Below, one piece after another: positions 7,604 to 17,720 of a stretch of 58,878 bases of DNA. The position numbers and the translations under genes were made by a program. The notes beneath the pieces were generated by a model. That model worked only from the letters and a program-made list of their open reading frames with translations. It was not told the origin of the DNA and searched no databases. This DNA is from Candidatus Gastranaerophilales bacterium (GTDB lineage: Bacteria; Cyanobacteriota; Vampirovibrionia; Gastranaerophilales; Gastranaerophilaceae): positions 1 through 58,878 of the forward strand of contig CANQAV010000013.1 of NCBI GenBank assembly GCA_947589425.1, written 5' to 3'. Each line of letters begins with the position of its first letter. Within the stretch, counting starts at the first letter, position 1.

Positions 7604-10009
7604 TTATCCTCTGAACAACCGGTGGCTTTCTAAATCATTTTTTAGGGCGGGATAATCCTCTATATTTTTATTATCCGCAAACCAGAAAGCATATTTCCTT
7701 GCAATTTCAAGAATTTCGCTGTCTTCAACCAAATCTGCAAGTTTAAAATCAGGAAGCCCCGACTGTCTTGTTCCCAAAAATTCCCCCGGTCCTCTTAATT
7801 CCAAATCTTTTTGAGAAATTATAAAACCGTTATTTGTTTTTGTCATAATATTGAGTTTATTTCTTGTTGCAGGAGATACTTTTCCCATAATTAAAGCGCA
7901 ATATGACTGCTCTTCACCCCTGCCGACACGTCCTCTCAGCTGGTGGAGCTGAGATAAGCCAAATCTTTCGGCATTTTCAATCATAATTACCGTAGCATTG
8001 GGATTATCCACCCCCACTTCAACAACCGTGGTTGATACCAAAATATCAAATTTTCCGTTTTTAAAATCGTTCATTACTTCATCTTTTTGCTCCCCTGTCA
8101 TTTTGCCGTGCAAAAGCCCGATTTTATAATTAGAAAATACGCCTTTAGCAAGTTTTTCGGCTTCACGTGTAGCTGCCAAAGCGCTTATCGCTTCAGATTC
8201 CTCAATTAAAGGATAGACAATATATGCCTGATGCTTAAAAAATATTTCTTTTTTTATAAGTTCATATATGCGGTTTCTTTCTTGAGCCCCGCCAAGAGTT
8301 GTTATTATGGACTTTCTTCCTTTGGGCAGTTCATCAATTGTACTCACTTCCAAATCCCCATGAAGCGTCAGAGCAAGCGTTCTTGGTATCGGAGTTGCTG
8401 TCATGTTTAACATTTGAGGCATTTTACCTTTATTTAAAAGAGCATTTCTCTGTTTTACTCCAAACCTGTGCTGTTCATCAATTACAACCGCACCCAAATT
8501 GTTAAACTCAACCCCTTCTTGAATTAAAGCATGAGTGCCCACAGCAACATGAATTTGCCCGTTTTTAAGATTTTGAAGCATTTGTTTTTTTATTTTTGAT
8601 GTATTTTTGCCCGTAAAAAGCCCCACGCTAAGCCCCAAAGGTATAAGCCACGAAGAAAAATTCTTAAAATGCTGGCTTGCAAGGATTTCCGTAGGCGCCA
8701 TAATAGCTCCCTGATAACCGTTTTCAATCGCACAAAGCAAAGATGCAACCGCAACAACCGTTTTACCCGAGCCTACATCCCCCTGAAGAAGCCTCTGCAT
8801 CGGAGTTGTTGAATTCATGTCTTTAAATATCTCATCCAGTGCCTTTTTTTGCCCCTGCGTTAATTCAAAAGGTAAATTTGTCAAAAACTTCTCTACAAGC
8901 CCGTTTTGCTTCACTTTTAATTTAATTGATTTATCTTTTTTGTGAGCTTTTCTGATGAGAGCCAAATTTAACTGCATTGAAAACAATTCATCAAAAACAA
9001 GGCGGTATCTGGCTTTTTGTGCTTCTTCCATTGTTTTTGGATTGTGAATATCAATGATTGCATCTTTTTTTGAAAGCAGATTTAATTCTTGTGTAATTTC
9101 ATCACACAGAGGCTCTTTAATTTTATCCTGAAATTTAATGAGAGCATTATTTATTGCGTTTGTCAGGGTTTTTGGGCTTAACCCTTCGGCGAGAGGATAA
9201 ATCGGAACTATTGTATTTTTTGCTTTATCTATATTTTTCTCAAGCCCCAAAACCTGAATTTGTGCTTTATCAAGAGTTATTTTAGAACTGTAATCATCAA
9301 ATTTTACAACGCCGTATGCCATAACATATGAATTGAGAGGATATGCATTTTTATAATGTTCAATTATTTTTCTGTTGTTTGTCCTTATAAAAAAGTTAAT
9401 TGGAATAATACCCGTTGAATCTTTAATATAAACAGTCAAAATTGTTAATTTTTTGGGAGTTGTATAGTTTGATACTCTTGTAATTTCACCATATATCGTA
9501 ACCTGTTCTCCAAGGCGCAAATCTCTGATTTTAGACTGTGTTTTATAATCCACATATTTTCTCGGGTAATATTCAATTAAATCACGAACTTTAAAAATCC
9601 CCATTTTATTGAATATTTTGCCAATCTTCGGACCGACCCCCTTAACAAAAGCAACATCGATTTCATCCGTTTCATCTTGAAATTCTTTTTCCGCTTCGCT
9701 CTTTTTGGGTTTATTTTCCCTCGGTTTAATTAAACTTCTTAAGCGTGCGAAGGTTTCAAGGGTTTTATCTATTGTATATTTTCTTGCGCTGAAACCGTCT
9801 GCTTTATAGCTTTCATAAAGTTCAATAAGAGTTAAAATATTTTGTTTTTCAACTTTATTGATTTTTTGTAAAACATCATACAAAATACCAATCATAAATT
9901 TTGAAAAATTTGTCTTTCTTCCGTCAAAATCAATGTATTGATATTTAATTTCAAGCGTGAGCGCCTGTTTTACTTTTTCATATATTTCATCAAAACCCAA
10001 CTTACTCAA
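7604..10009 (-). CDS. recG: ATP-dependent DNA helicase RecG
   Basis: 801 residues. RecG rescues stalled replication forks and remodels branched DNA. The wedge (OB-fold) domain covers about residues 155-280. The helicase motor follows, with Walker [20 protein letters not shown] (motif II, DEQH) and QLRGRVGRG (motif VI). About 120 extra residues precede the first RecG domain and end in a helix-hairpin-helix-like [13 protein letters not shown]; extended N-termini are typical of cyanobacterial RecG. The start is TTG at 10009, overlapping the end of the cyclase gene by 8 nt, so the two are co-transcribed. Confidence 0.95.
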   Translation of the reverse strand: MSKLGFDEIYEKVKQALTLEIKYQYIDFDGRKTNFSKFMIGILYDVLQKINKVEKQNILTLIELYESYKADGFSARKYTIDKTLETFARLRSLIKPRENKPKKSEAEKEFQDETDEIDVAFVKGVGPKIGKIFNKMGIFKVRDLIEYYPRKYVDYKTQSKIRDLRLGEQVTIYGEITRVSNYTTPKKLTILTVYIKDSTGIIPINFFIRTNNRKIIEHYKNAYPLNSYVMAYGVVKFDDYSSKITLDKAQIQVLGLEKNIDKAKNTIVPIYPLAEGLSPKTLTNAINNALIKFQDKIKEPLCDEITQELNLLSKKDAIIDIHNPKTMEEAQKARYRLVFDELFSMQLNLALIRKAHKKDKSIKLKVKQNGLVEKFLTNLPFELTQGQKKALDEIFKDMNSTTPMQRLLQGDVGSGKTVVAVASLLCAIENGYQGAIMAPTEILASQHFKNFSSWLIPLGLSVGLFTGKNTSKIKKQMLQNLKNGQIHVAVGTHALIQEGVEFNNLGAVVIDEQHRFGVKQRNALLNKGKMPQMLNMTATPIPRTLALTLHGDLEVSTIDELPKGRKSIITTLGGAQERNRIYELIKKEIFFKHQAYIVYPLIEESEAISALAATREAEKLAKGVFSNYKIGLLHGKMTGEQKDEVMNDFKNGKFDILVSTTVVEVGVDNPNATVIMIENAERFGLSQLHQLRGRVGRGEEQSYCALIMGKVSPATRNKLNIMTKTNNGFIISQKDLELRGPGEFLGTRQSGLPDFKLADLVEDSEILEIARKYAFWFADNKNIEDYPALKNDLESHRLFRG

Positions 10010-11948
10010 CCACTCTTATAACTTCATACAGATTTATTTTATTTGCTTTGCCTCTTATTGTAACATTCTTAATCGTAATTGCATCAACATTATCCCTCAC
10101 TCTTTCATAAGTTGATTCACTGATTAAAAAATTTGTTTTATATACTTTATTAAAATTTTCAATTCTGCTTGCAGTGTTAACAGTATCTCCGATAACGGTA
10201 TATTCAAGGCGCTCTTGAGAGCCTATATTCCCGATAAATGCCTCTCCTGTTGAAATTCCTATTCCTATTTCAATTTTGGGTTTTCCTTCATCAAGCCATT
10301 TTTCTCTTAAATATTTTACTTTTTTAAGCATTTTTTCCGCGCATTTTACCGCCATAAGTGCGTGTTTATCATTTTTTTTGGGCTCGCCGAATATCGCCAA
10401 AACGGCATCTCCCATATATTTATTCAAAACACCGTCATATTCTTCAATTATGGGAACAAGAGCGCTGAAATATTCGTTCAAAATTTCGGTAGTTGAATTT
10501 GCATCCATTGATTCGGATATTGAAGTAAAATTTCTAATATCGGCGAATAATACCGTAATATCCGCTCTTTTCCCGCCAAGAGAAACATTGTCAATATTTT
10601 GAACAACATTCTGCATAACATCGTATGACAAATATTTGCCCATTGCATGTTCAATTTTAACTTTTTTGTTGTCCTCAATTAAATATTTATATGAATAAGC
10701 GCAAATCAAAGAAACAAGCACAAAAAGCTCGGGTAAAATTACATCAATTGCAATCCTGTTATAGTAAAAACCGAAAGACAATATCAAAAATAAAAGCATT
10801 ATACACAAACTTGATAATAATGCACAAACAATCGAAAACCTGCTTGCAATAACAAAAATTAGAATAAATATAAAAAGACAAATTAAAAAGTTTACGGTCG
10901 GATTTGTTGTTTTATAAAAGGTATTTGTAATTAAATTATTAAAGTTAACAGCCTGTAAATCAAGTCCGGAAAACACTTCTGAAACAGGTGTTCTTGCGGT
11001 ATCCGACAATGCCTGTGCTTGAGCATAGGCACCTATAAATACGATTTTATTATCAAACAAAGAAGGGTCTAAAATCGGCTTTTTACCTTGTTTAATTGCT
11101 CTGTATGATAAAATTACATCAGAAGCCGAATATTTTTTATGGGAATATATGCCATCTTGCGTTTTATAATAGCACAAATAATTTGAAGTAAGCCCGAACT
11201 CGTTTTTTATCGGGATTTTAAGAGTATAGTCCCGTGAAAAACCGTACAAATATTTATCCGTTAAAATATATTCATTAATATTAGAATATTTAGAAAACAT
11301 TGAAAGTCCCAAAGAAGGGAAAAATTCACCGTCATAACTTATGAGCTGTGCGGATTTTCTTATATATCCGTCAGAATCCTCGGGCATATTTACAAAACCT
11401 AATGATTGGATATTTTTAAAATATTCTTCCTGCAGGGTTGTAAAACTTTTAAATGGCGAAAATGAAGGGATTTTTGTCCTTTTATCAATTATTTTAATAT
11501 CGCTTTTTGTTTTTAAAAGTTCATTATATTTTTTGGAATTTATCTCATCCCCGAAAGCGTTATATGAAAAAGCAACTCCCGCAGTCAGTTTATTAAATTT
11601 TTTAATACCCGAAAAAAACTTTTTGTCGCTTTTAACATGCGCTGTATCAGGCGCCGTTATAAGCCCGTCATATCCCATTAAGCGGGCATTTGTATAATTT
11701 TCAAGATAATCAAAGATTTCAAGATAATATTCCCTTTTCCAGGGCCACCTGTCAATTTCATAGAGAGATTTATCATCAATTACAACAAGCACAATATCGT
11801 CAGAGGCAATTTTATTGCCGAGTGTAATTTTGTTTAAAAGATTATATGACTTTAAGCGCAAAAAAGGGAAAGCAATAAAATATATGACAAGAAAAAGTAT
11901 TGCAAAAACAAGGAATAATAATTTTGTACTCTTTTGCTTAAACTCCAT
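10002..11948 (-). CDS. CHASE2-domain class III adenylate cyclase
   Basis: 648 residues. An N-terminal membrane helix (residues 9-29) is followed by an extracytoplasmic CHASE2 sensor (about 45-345, with [13 protein letters not shown] and FIGAYAQA), three membrane helices (about 350-425), and a cytoplasmic cyclase domain (about 455-620). Metal-binding Asp residues lie in FADIRNFTS and [20 protein letters not shown] holds the transition-state Asn and Arg. The Lys before MGDA and the GDTVNTA strand suggest ATP as substrate, making cAMP. There is no SD; TACAAT at 11960-11955 ends 6 nt before the ATG, predicting a leaderless mRNA. It is co-transcribed with recG. Confidence 0.88.
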   Translation of the reverse strand: MEFKQKSTKLLFLVFAILFLVIYFIAFPFLRLKSYNLLNKITLGNKIASDDIVLVVIDDKSLYEIDRWPWKREYYLEIFDYLENYTNARLMGYDGLITAPDTAHVKSDKKFFSGIKKFNKLTAGVAFSYNAFGDEINSKKYNELLKTKSDIKIIDKRTKIPSFSPFKSFTTLQEEYFKNIQSLGFVNMPEDSDGYIRKSAQLISYDGEFFPSLGLSMFSKYSNINEYILTDKYLYGFSRDYTLKIPIKNEFGLTSNYLCYYKTQDGIYSHKKYSASDVILSYRAIKQGKKPILDPSLFDNKIVFIGAYAQAQALSDTARTPVSEVFSGLDLQAVNFNNLITNTFYKTTNPTVNFLICLFIFILIFVIASRFSIVCALLSSLCIMLLFLILSFGFYYNRIAIDVILPELFVLVSLICAYSYKYLIEDNKKVKIEHAMGKYLSYDVMQNVVQNIDNVSLGGKRADITVLFADIRNFTSISESMDANSTTEILNEYFSALVPIIEEYDGVLNKYMGDAVLAIFGEPKKNDKHALMAVKCAEKMLKKVKYLREKWLDEGKPKIEIGIGISTGEAFIGNIGSQERLEYTVIGDTVNTASRIENFNKVYKTNFLISESTYERVRDNVDAITIKNVTIRGKANKINLYEVIRVVE

Positions 11949-11954
11949 ATTTCA

Positions 11955-11960
11955 ATTGTA
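11955..11960 (-). promoter_or_regulatory. -10 box of cyclase-recG operon
   Basis: TACAAT on the minus strand, 6 nt before the cyclase ATG. No convincing -35 box. No SD between it and the start codon. Confidence 0.45.
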
Positions 11961-12045
11961 TAATACTTTTTTTAAAATAAAAAGTTATTTATATGCCAAA
12001 CAATTTAGGCTTTTATTCTAAAGCTGATAAATTAACAAAAAAAAT

Positions 12046-12118
12046 TGCGTCTGACGCGATTCGAACGCGTGACCTATCCCTTAAAAGGGGAGTGCTCTAC
12101 CTGCTGAGCTACAGACGC
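12046..12118 (-). tRNA. tRNA-Lys (anticodon UUU)
   Basis: A complete 73-nt cloverleaf on the minus strand: acceptor GCGTCTG/CAGACGC, discriminator A, D-stem GCTC/GAGC, anticodon loop CTTTTAA (anticodon TTT), and T-arm ACGCG TTCGAAT CGCGT. One C-T mismatch lies at the top of the anticodon stem (27-43). The 3' CCA is not encoded, so CCA-adding enzyme is needed. A T-run follows the 3' end and may serve as part of termination. Confidence 0.95.
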
Positions 12119-12298
12119 AAATTCTATTTAAAATATTACGGTATTAAACCGCTTTTTTAATATATCAAGAACAAATTTTTACGTCAAACACTTTTTTATC
12201 TTTTATTTTAATTGCCCGATTGAGTATAGAAAACTATCCAATTAACTGAAAAATTTTTACCTGTATCTTTATGTTGTAAGTTTTTGAAAGGTTTAAAA

Positions 12299-12904
12299 AT
12301 GAAAAAAATTTTGTTTTCTTTTTTGGCTCTTGCCTTATTTAGTTCTATCAGCTTTGCGGATTGTTCAAATTGCAATAAATCCCCTTGCGGGCAAGATAAA
12401 AGATGCCAAAAGACCGATTGCGAAAAGAATTATACCCCGTGCGAAAAAAAGGCACCGTGTGAAAAGAATTATGATAAATACATAGACGATGATGAATATT
12501 GCGTTTATAACCAATGCTTTTTTGACAGACAATACAGAAAAATGAAACATGAATTGTGCCTTACACGACAGCAGGAAAATTGTATCGACAAAATTTATCA
12601 AAATTTTAAAAACGACATGGAAGGTTTTCACGCAAGATACAGAGTTCAAAAAAACAAGCTTCTTGAAATGATTTACTGCGGAGATGACTGCTGGAGAGAG
12701 CAGAGAAACCTCGTTCGTGATTTGGGAAAAGAAGCAAAAGAAAAATTAAAAGACTATGACAGCGAAATAAAAGAACAGCTCTGCAAAAGCCAAAAAGGCG
12801 ACTACAGAAGGTTTAAAAGAAACCAAAAAAAGAAAATGAAAAGAATTGTAAAATACGGAGCAATATACAAGCTTCCATGCTCCAAGTGCTGTAATTCAAA
12901 CTAA
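12299..12904 (+). CDS. cysteine-rich periplasmic Spy/CpxP-like protein
   Basis: 201 residues. The signal peptide is MKKILFSFLALALFSSISFA, then a Cys-rich segment (CSNCNKSPCG, repeated CEKN), then a charged helical domain from about residue 85. LTRQQENCIDKIYQNF there resembles the LTxxQ repeat of Spy/CpxP-type periplasmic chaperones and metal-sensing proteins. The many cysteines suggest disulfides or metal binding. The start is the ATG at 12299 with GAAAGG 7 nt upstream; an in-frame TTG at 12284 is less likely. It is monocistronic, ending in a terminator. Relatives respond to envelope or metal stress; that role here is inference. Confidence 0.65.
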   Translation: MKKILFSFLALALFSSISFADCSNCNKSPCGQDKRCQKTDCEKNYTPCEKKAPCEKNYDKYIDDDEYCVYNQCFFDRQYRKMKHELCLTRQQENCIDKIYQNFKNDMEGFHARYRVQKNKLLEMIYCGDDCWREQRNLVRDLGKEAKEKLKDYDSEIKEQLCKSQKGDYRRFKRNQKKKMKRIVKYGAIYKLPCSKCCNSN

Positions 12905-12911
12905 TAAACAA

Positions 12912-12944
12912 AATCAGGGATGATTATTGCATCCCTGATTTTTT
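12912..12944. terminator. bidirectional terminator overlapping a coding end
   Basis: AATCAGGGATG and CATCCCTGATT form an 11-bp stem with a 7-nt loop and T/A runs on both sides. The stop codon of the convergent minus-strand gene (12926-12924) lies in the loop, so one hairpin arm encodes its last residues. Confidence 0.8.
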
Positions 12945-13775
12945 AATTATTACATAACCCAAAAAATCAATTTTATTATCTTTTATTGCAATCTTATCAA
13001 CTTCAAGCCTTCCTTTGTTTCTTTCATCAATTTTAATGTCAAACGAAGCAGGTTTGAAATTGTTTATTAAAGGCAAAAGGGAAGAATATCCCGCCTTAAG
13101 GGAATTTAATTCAAAATCGCAAAGCTTAATCTGTCCTTCTTCAACAGCTAAATTTGAGCTGAAGCTGATTTTAGAAGTTTTTTTAATAAATCCCAAATCA
13201 AGGGCAATGTCATATTTGAAGTTTAATTTATTGTTGTTAATTGATATTTTTGAATTTTTAATTTGAAACATGTTTTTTATAACGGCATTTGAATTAATTT
13301 TATCAATAATTTTTTTATATTCGCTTGTTAAAAGATATTTATTAAGGTTTTGCTGGGTAAGGTTTGCGCTGTATTTTAAAACCATGTTTTCTTCAAACAC
13401 GGGCAGATTATCTTTAATTGTGACTCTGTTATATGGGCAGATTGTATATATATCAACATCGCTGAAAATTAAACCTTCCAAAGGGAGTTCTTTTGTTTTT
13501 GCGCTGAGGCTTTTAAATTCCCCGCCTAAGAGGCTGTTTCCCCAATAATTATCAATATCTATCTTAAAATTTGAATTTGTTTCTTTTTTAATTGCTTTTG
13601 TCATTTGATGTTCAATTATATTACGGCTCAATAAATTAACTCCCGAAATACTTGAAGATACACCGCCAAAATTTTTTTTGGGAACATAGCTTGAACAATA
13701 GGAATTGTAGTCTTGTGCAAAGCTGAAATTTTGAAATAACAAGACTGAAAATATTGTTAATATTATTTTTTTCAT
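12924..13775 (-). CDS. exported LmeA/DUF2993-like lipid-binding protein
   Basis: 283 residues with a signal peptide (MKKIILTIFSVLLFQNFSFA). The remainder is alternating beta strands of the DUF2993/LmeA type (FSDVDIYTICPYN, then long amphipathic strands), a family that binds phospholipid and is common in cyanobacteria and actinobacteria. The ATG overlaps the stop of the upstream phosphoesterase-like gene by 4 nt (ATGA), so both are made together and both are exported. Its last codons lie inside the terminator hairpin. An envelope role is likely; the exact function is unknown. Confidence 0.6.
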   Translation of the reverse strand: MKKIILTIFSVLLFQNFSFAQDYNSYCSSYVPKKNFGGVSSSISGVNLLSRNIIEHQMTKAIKKETNSNFKIDIDNYWGNSLLGGEFKSLSAKTKELPLEGLIFSDVDIYTICPYNRVTIKDNLPVFEENMVLKYSANLTQQNLNKYLLTSEYKKIIDKINSNAVIKNMFQIKNSKISINNNKLNFKYDIALDLGFIKKTSKISFSSNLAVEEGQIKLCDFELNSLKAGYSSLLPLINNFKPASFDIKIDERNKGRLEVDKIAIKDNKIDFLGYVIIKKSGMQ

Positions 13776-14536
13776 TTTATTAAATAACTCCCCGTAAAAT
13801 CATCTTCCAAATCAAGTTTAATTATTTTATATGCGTGATTTTTAGAATATGCTTCCGTTACAAAATGCTGAATTCCGTCTTTTTCAACTTCAATATTCTC
13901 TCCGTAGTGACCCGAAACAATCAATTTAACATTGTTATATTTTTTTAAAATTTCGAGATAATTTTCCGTTTTAGATGTTTCCATCCATTTTGAAGAAGTT
14001 TCAAGCAAAGGGAAATGCTGTAAAATCACGACACTTTTATTCTTATTTTTTTCAAGAGTTTTATCAAGAAAGAGAAGTTCATCTTTTGAATAATATCCGT
14101 TAGACGAGCGGAAATATTGCTTTGAGCCGTCCATTACAATAAAAAGATATCCTTTTTTGCAAAATGTGTAATACGGATTTTTGGGATGAAATCTTTTTAC
14201 TTTGTTTACTCTTTTAAGATAATATTCCTTATTTATCCCCGCAGAAGACGAAACATCGCTTGAGCCTAAAAGAACATAGGTTTTTTTATGAAGTCTTTTT
14301 AAAAGATATAAAAATATTTCAAGATTGTCAAAACTCGGATTTTGAAGATTATTTCCGCCAAAGACAACAAAATCAATGTTTTTAAGGGAGTTGATTTCCT
14401 TAATCGTTCTTTTGAGATAAGGAGCATTTTCCTGATTTAGCGAAACATCGCTGATATGAATGAAATTCAATTCACGACAGAGCGCAAATTGGTTTAAAAA
14501 AACAAAAAACAAAAGTATTTTCAAAAACTTTTTCAT
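13772..14536 (-). CDS. metallophosphoesterase-fold protein with lost metal ligands
   Basis: 254 residues with a signal peptide (MKKFLKILLFFVFLNQFALC). The calcineurin-like order is recognisable but the ligands are changed: HISDVS for DxH, FGGNNLQN for GDxxD, LLGSSDVS for GNHD, and SGHYGE for GHxH. LQHFPLLE keeps its histidine. At least four canonical metal ligands are missing, so two-metal phosphatase activity is doubtful. It is followed with a 4-nt overlap by the LmeA-like gene. No SD is visible at the ATG; TATTCT ends 7 nt upstream. Probably an exported pseudo-enzyme. Confidence 0.65.
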   Translation of the reverse strand: MKKFLKILLFFVFLNQFALCRELNFIHISDVSLNQENAPYLKRTIKEINSLKNIDFVVFGGNNLQNPSFDNLEIFLYLLKRLHKKTYVLLGSSDVSSSAGINKEYYLKRVNKVKRFHPKNPYYTFCKKGYLFIVMDGSKQYFRSSNGYYSKDELLFLDKTLEKNKNKSVVILQHFPLLETSSKWMETSKTENYLEILKKYNNVKLIVSGHYGENIEVEKDGIQHFVTEAYSKNHAYKIIKLDLEDDFTGSYLIK

Positions 14537-14670
14537 AGTCTATAGAATAATATAAAAACATGGTTTTAGACAAATTATAATTTACAAAATGTTAAAAATT
14601 TGCCTCTCAAAATAGAAATTTTGGCATATTCCTGTTAATATTATACCTGCCCCTAATCATGAGGAAAAAA

Positions 14671-16185
14671 ATGAATAGAATAATAGCTGTAGTATTGACA
14701 ATTTTAATGTTTTCAAACTGTGCACAGGCAATGAACGTAGATGCTTTTATGGATAAACATATAGCACCCGTTTCCGACTTTATTGCACACATTATTTTTT
14801 ACGAAATTAACTTTTTCGGCTCAAAAGTTCCTTTGATAATATTTTGGATATTAATTGCAGGGATATTTTTTACAATATATTTCAGAGGAATTTGTATCTG
14901 GGGCTTTAAACACGCAATTGATACCGTTTCAAAACCAACCGAAAAAAAAGATAATCAAACGGGCTCATGCGGTGAAGTATCATCATTTCAAGCTCTTGCT
15001 ACGGCTCTTTCCGGAACAATCGGCATAGGCTCAATCGCCGGTGTTGCAATTTCAATATCAATAGGAGGCCCGGGAGCTGCTTTTTGGATATTTGCCGGAG
15101 CACTTTTGGGTATGTCAATAAAATTTGTTGAAGCGACTCTTGCGGTTAAATACAGACGCTTTAATCCCGACGGCACTGTATCGGGAGGACCGATGCATTA
15201 TATTGCACACGGTTTAACAAGAAGAAAACTGCGCTGGCTGGGTCAGCCTCTATCCGTTATATTTGCGATATTATGTATCGGAGGGGGTATTACGGGCGGA
15301 AATATGATACAAATTAACCAATCCGCTCATCAGCTTATTTTTATAACGGGCGGAGAGCACAGCTTCTTAACCGGATGCGTTTGGATATTCGGACTTACGG
15401 TTGCAATCCTTGTGGGACTTGTGACGGTAGGGGGTATTAAAAGTATCGCAAAAATTACAACCGTGCTTGTTCCTACAATGTGCGTTATGTATATTGTTTC
15501 GGGTCTTGTTGTAATCGGAGCAAATTTTGTACATATACCGAGTGCGCTTGTTCTGATTATAAAAGAAGCCTTTCATCCGACTGCGGTAGCGGGCGGGATT
15601 TTCGGAACAATCATAATAGGATTAAGACGCTCCGTTCAATCTAATGAAGCCGGAACGGGAGCTGCCGCCATTGTATATGCAACGGCACAGACAAAAGAGC
15701 CCGTTTCACAAGGTTTCGTTGCACTTTTAGAAACGTTTCTGACAGGGGTTTTATGTTTATTCACCTCTTTTGCAATAGTTTTTTCAGGTGCCTGCACTCA
15801 TGCCGCAAAAGAAATTTCCGGAATTGAACTTGCTTCAAACGCATTTCAATCGGTAATCCCGTTTTTCCCCGTAATATTATCTTTAATTGCAATAATGTTT
15901 GCACTCTCGACTTTAATATCCTGGGCATATTACGGACAAAAAGCATGGACATTCCTTTTTGGCGAAGGAAAAAAAAGAGCCCTCACATTTAATTTAATTT
16001 ATTGCGTATTTATTGTTATAGGCTCGGTAATGAATGTTAAATCGGTTATAGAAATAACGGATGCAATGATGATTGCCATGTGTGTACCTAATATCATTGC
16101 GCTTTACATACTCTGTCCCGAAATTAAAAATGATTTAATTGCATATTGTACAAAACACAAGTTCGGACTTTTCAGAGAAAAATAA
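14671..16185 (+). CDS. sodium:alanine/glycine symporter (AGCS family)
   Basis: 504 residues, about 10-11 membrane helices. Hallmarks of the AGCS family: GEVSSFQALATALSGTIGIG near residue 105, GPGAAFWIFAGALLGMS, RRFNPDGTVSGGPMHYI, and QSNEAGTGAAAIVYATAQT. It imports alanine or glycine with sodium across the inner membrane. The start is ATG at 14671 with AGGA 5 nt upstream; the in-frame ATG at 14659 has no SD. The first 20 residues look like a cleavable signal peptide before the first family helix. Confidence 0.92.
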   Translation: MNRIIAVVLTILMFSNCAQAMNVDAFMDKHIAPVSDFIAHIIFYEINFFGSKVPLIIFWILIAGIFFTIYFRGICIWGFKHAIDTVSKPTEKKDNQTGSCGEVSSFQALATALSGTIGIGSIAGVAISISIGGPGAAFWIFAGALLGMSIKFVEATLAVKYRRFNPDGTVSGGPMHYIAHGLTRRKLRWLGQPLSVIFAILCIGGGITGGNMIQINQSAHQLIFITGGEHSFLTGCVWIFGLTVAILVGLVTVGGIKSIAKITTVLVPTMCVMYIVSGLVVIGANFVHIPSALVLIIKEAFHPTAVAGGIFGTIIIGLRRSVQSNEAGTGAAAIVYATAQTKEPVSQGFVALLETFLTGVLCLFTSFAIVFSGACTHAAKEISGIELASNAFQSVIPFFPVILSLIAIMFALSTLISWAYYGQKAWTFLFGEGKKRALTFNLIYCVFIVIGSVMNVKSVIEITDAMMIAMCVPNIIALYILCPEIKNDLIAYCTKHKFGLFREK

Positions 16186-16193
16186 TCGGAATT

Positions 16194-16520
16194 TTATAAA
16201 CTTTTATCTATAGCTTCAATAACATTTTCATATAATGTAAGTTCTTCATCTGATAAATCGGCAATAAAATTGATTAATTTATCTTTTTTCGGATTATTTG
16301 TTTTTTGAAGGTTGTAGCCGAATTTTTTCAAATCTATGTCTAATACGCTTATAAGTTTGAAAAACGAGCAAAGAGAAGGAATATAACAGCCGCTTTCTAT
16401 TCTTGAAATATGCTGTGCGCTTAAGTCAACTTTTTCGGCAAGCTCCTCCTGGGTATATCCTTTTTGTTTTCTGTAAAAGCGGATTTGTTCCGCCAAAAAT
16501 CTTTTGTCATCAAACTTCAT
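16194..16520 (-). CDS. XRE-family transcriptional regulator
   Basis: 108 residues. A Cro/CI-type helix-turn-helix occupies residues 8-65 (QIRFYRKQKGYTQEELAEKV, then SAQHISRIESGCYIPS). The C-terminal 40 residues form a helical tail without a recognised sensor domain. AAGGA lies before the ATG. It is convergent with the symporter gene and divergent from the glycosyltransferase gene, whose promoter lies about 115 bp away. Target genes are not evident. Confidence 0.85.
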   Translation of the reverse strand: MKFDDKRFLAEQIRFYRKQKGYTQEELAEKVDLSAQHISRIESGCYIPSLCSFFKLISVLDIDLKKFGYNLQKTNNPKKDKLINFIADLSDEELTLYENVIEAIDKSL

Positions 16521-16633
16521 ACAATATCCTTTTTTAAAAATAAGATGTATTTGACAAATTTTTAATATCGTATGCGCATATTTTTATTTATCTTTTTGAT
16601 GTTGACACATATTAATTTTTCAATTAAATTATG

Positions 16634-16642
16634 TGTTATAAT
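16634..16642 (+). promoter_or_regulatory. extended -10 promoter of the GT-D gene
   Basis: TGTTATAAT is a TGnTATAAT extended -10 element. Transcription would start near 16649, downstream of the first in-frame ATG at 16572, which supports the start at 16677. Confidence 0.5.
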
Positions 16643-16676
16643 AGGAACAAATAAACCCACAGCAGGATATAAAACA

Positions 16677-17657
16677 ATGAAATTAAAAGAATGGGCAGAA
16701 TTTCAATTTTACAGACATATGTGCGTTATCACAACCGGAGAACTTCACGAATATTTCTTTGTAAAAAAACACAGAGCAAAAGAGATTTATTCAAGGCATA
16801 AATTTAGCGAAGAAGACATTAATTTATTAATTGAATATGAAAAAATCTACCCGAAAAACATTCTTTCAAGAGAAGAAACAATGTCAAAAATAATAAATGA
16901 AAGATTATCGGTCGCAAGAATAGGGGACGGAGAATATAACGTTATGCTCAATCAAGATAATGTTTGGAAAAATAATTCTCCTTTTTTAAAAGATGAACTG
17001 CTCAAAATCCTAAAACAAGGAAGCAATAATAAATGTCTTGTGTGCATTAACCCATATAATCTATATGAAAATACCGTAATTTGGTTTTGCCATTACTGGC
17101 TTTCAAACATAAAAAAAATTGCAAAAACTTTTGAATTTAACAAAGAAAATTTTTACGGAGATGCTTATGTTTTCAGCTTATTTTTTGAACAAGTTTTTAA
17201 AAAAATAAATTTAAACGAATTAAACGCCTCTTCAAAATTAAACGGAAGATACTTATATGTTTTTGATAAAGAAAAATTGAATTATCTCAAACAGCTTTTC
17301 AACAACAGAGATATTGTTTTTGTAACAAACAAAAATTCTCTTGTAAGAAGTGATGAACTTAATATATTTAACGGATGCAATTCAAAGTCTTATATTGATA
17401 TACCGGAGTATAGCTGCATAAAAGAGTATGATAGAATAATGCGGGAAATTTTAAAACATGATAAAAAATCTTTAATTTATTTGGAATGCGGTGAAGTTGC
17501 AACCGTTCTTGCATATCATCTGGCTGATTTGGGGTATCAGGCTCTTGATGTCGGGGATTTTTATAAAAGGCTGATTTTCAATATTCAAAAAAAATATAAT
17601 AAAAAAATCAAAATTAAAAATAAAGACTTGTTGGAAAAAATTCAGCCGAATTTTTAA
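16677..17657 (+). CDS. GT-D fold glycosyltransferase (DUF1792-like)
   Basis: 326 residues. SVARIGDGEYNVML near residue 78 is the diagnostic RxGDGE motif of the GT-D fold; the C-terminal YLECGEVATVLAYHLADLG and LDVGDF also fit. Family members add glucose to the glycans of serine-rich adhesins or act in polysaccharide synthesis. The start is ATG at 16677 with AGGA 9 nt upstream and an extended -10 promoter further up. No adhesin or other glycan gene is next to it, so the acceptor is unknown. Confidence 0.75.
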   Translation: MKLKEWAEFQFYRHMCVITTGELHEYFFVKKHRAKEIYSRHKFSEEDINLLIEYEKIYPKNILSREETMSKIINERLSVARIGDGEYNVMLNQDNVWKNNSPFLKDELLKILKQGSNNKCLVCINPYNLYENTVIWFCHYWLSNIKKIAKTFEFNKENFYGDAYVFSLFFEQVFKKINLNELNASSKLNGRYLYVFDKEKLNYLKQLFNNRDIVFVTNKNSLVRSDELNIFNGCNSKSYIDIPEYSCIKEYDRIMREILKHDKKSLIYLECGEVATVLAYHLADLGYQALDVGDFYKRLIFNIQKKYNKKIKIKNKDLLEKIQPNF

Positions 17658-17668
17658 CCATAAATTAA

Positions 17669-17701
17669 AATCCTTCCCGATTAATGACTTCGGGAAGGAT
17701 T
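17669..17701. terminator. terminator shared by GT-D gene and rpsT
   Basis: AATCCTTCCCG and CGGGAAGGATT form an 11-bp stem with an 11-nt loop. On the minus strand it is followed by TTTTAATTT, a proper terminator for rpsT. Confidence 0.75.
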
Positions 17702-17720
17702 AAACTTTTACAAGCTCAAC

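Noticed and set aside
12046-12118. Attachment site for an integrated element at the tRNA-Lys
   Set aside because: No integrase gene and no duplicated tRNA 3' end seen nearby; neighbours look like core genes.
16602-16642. TTGACA at 16602 with TATAAT at 16637
   Set aside because: Spacer of 29 nt is too long; an extended -10 (TGTTATAAT) explains the promoter without it.
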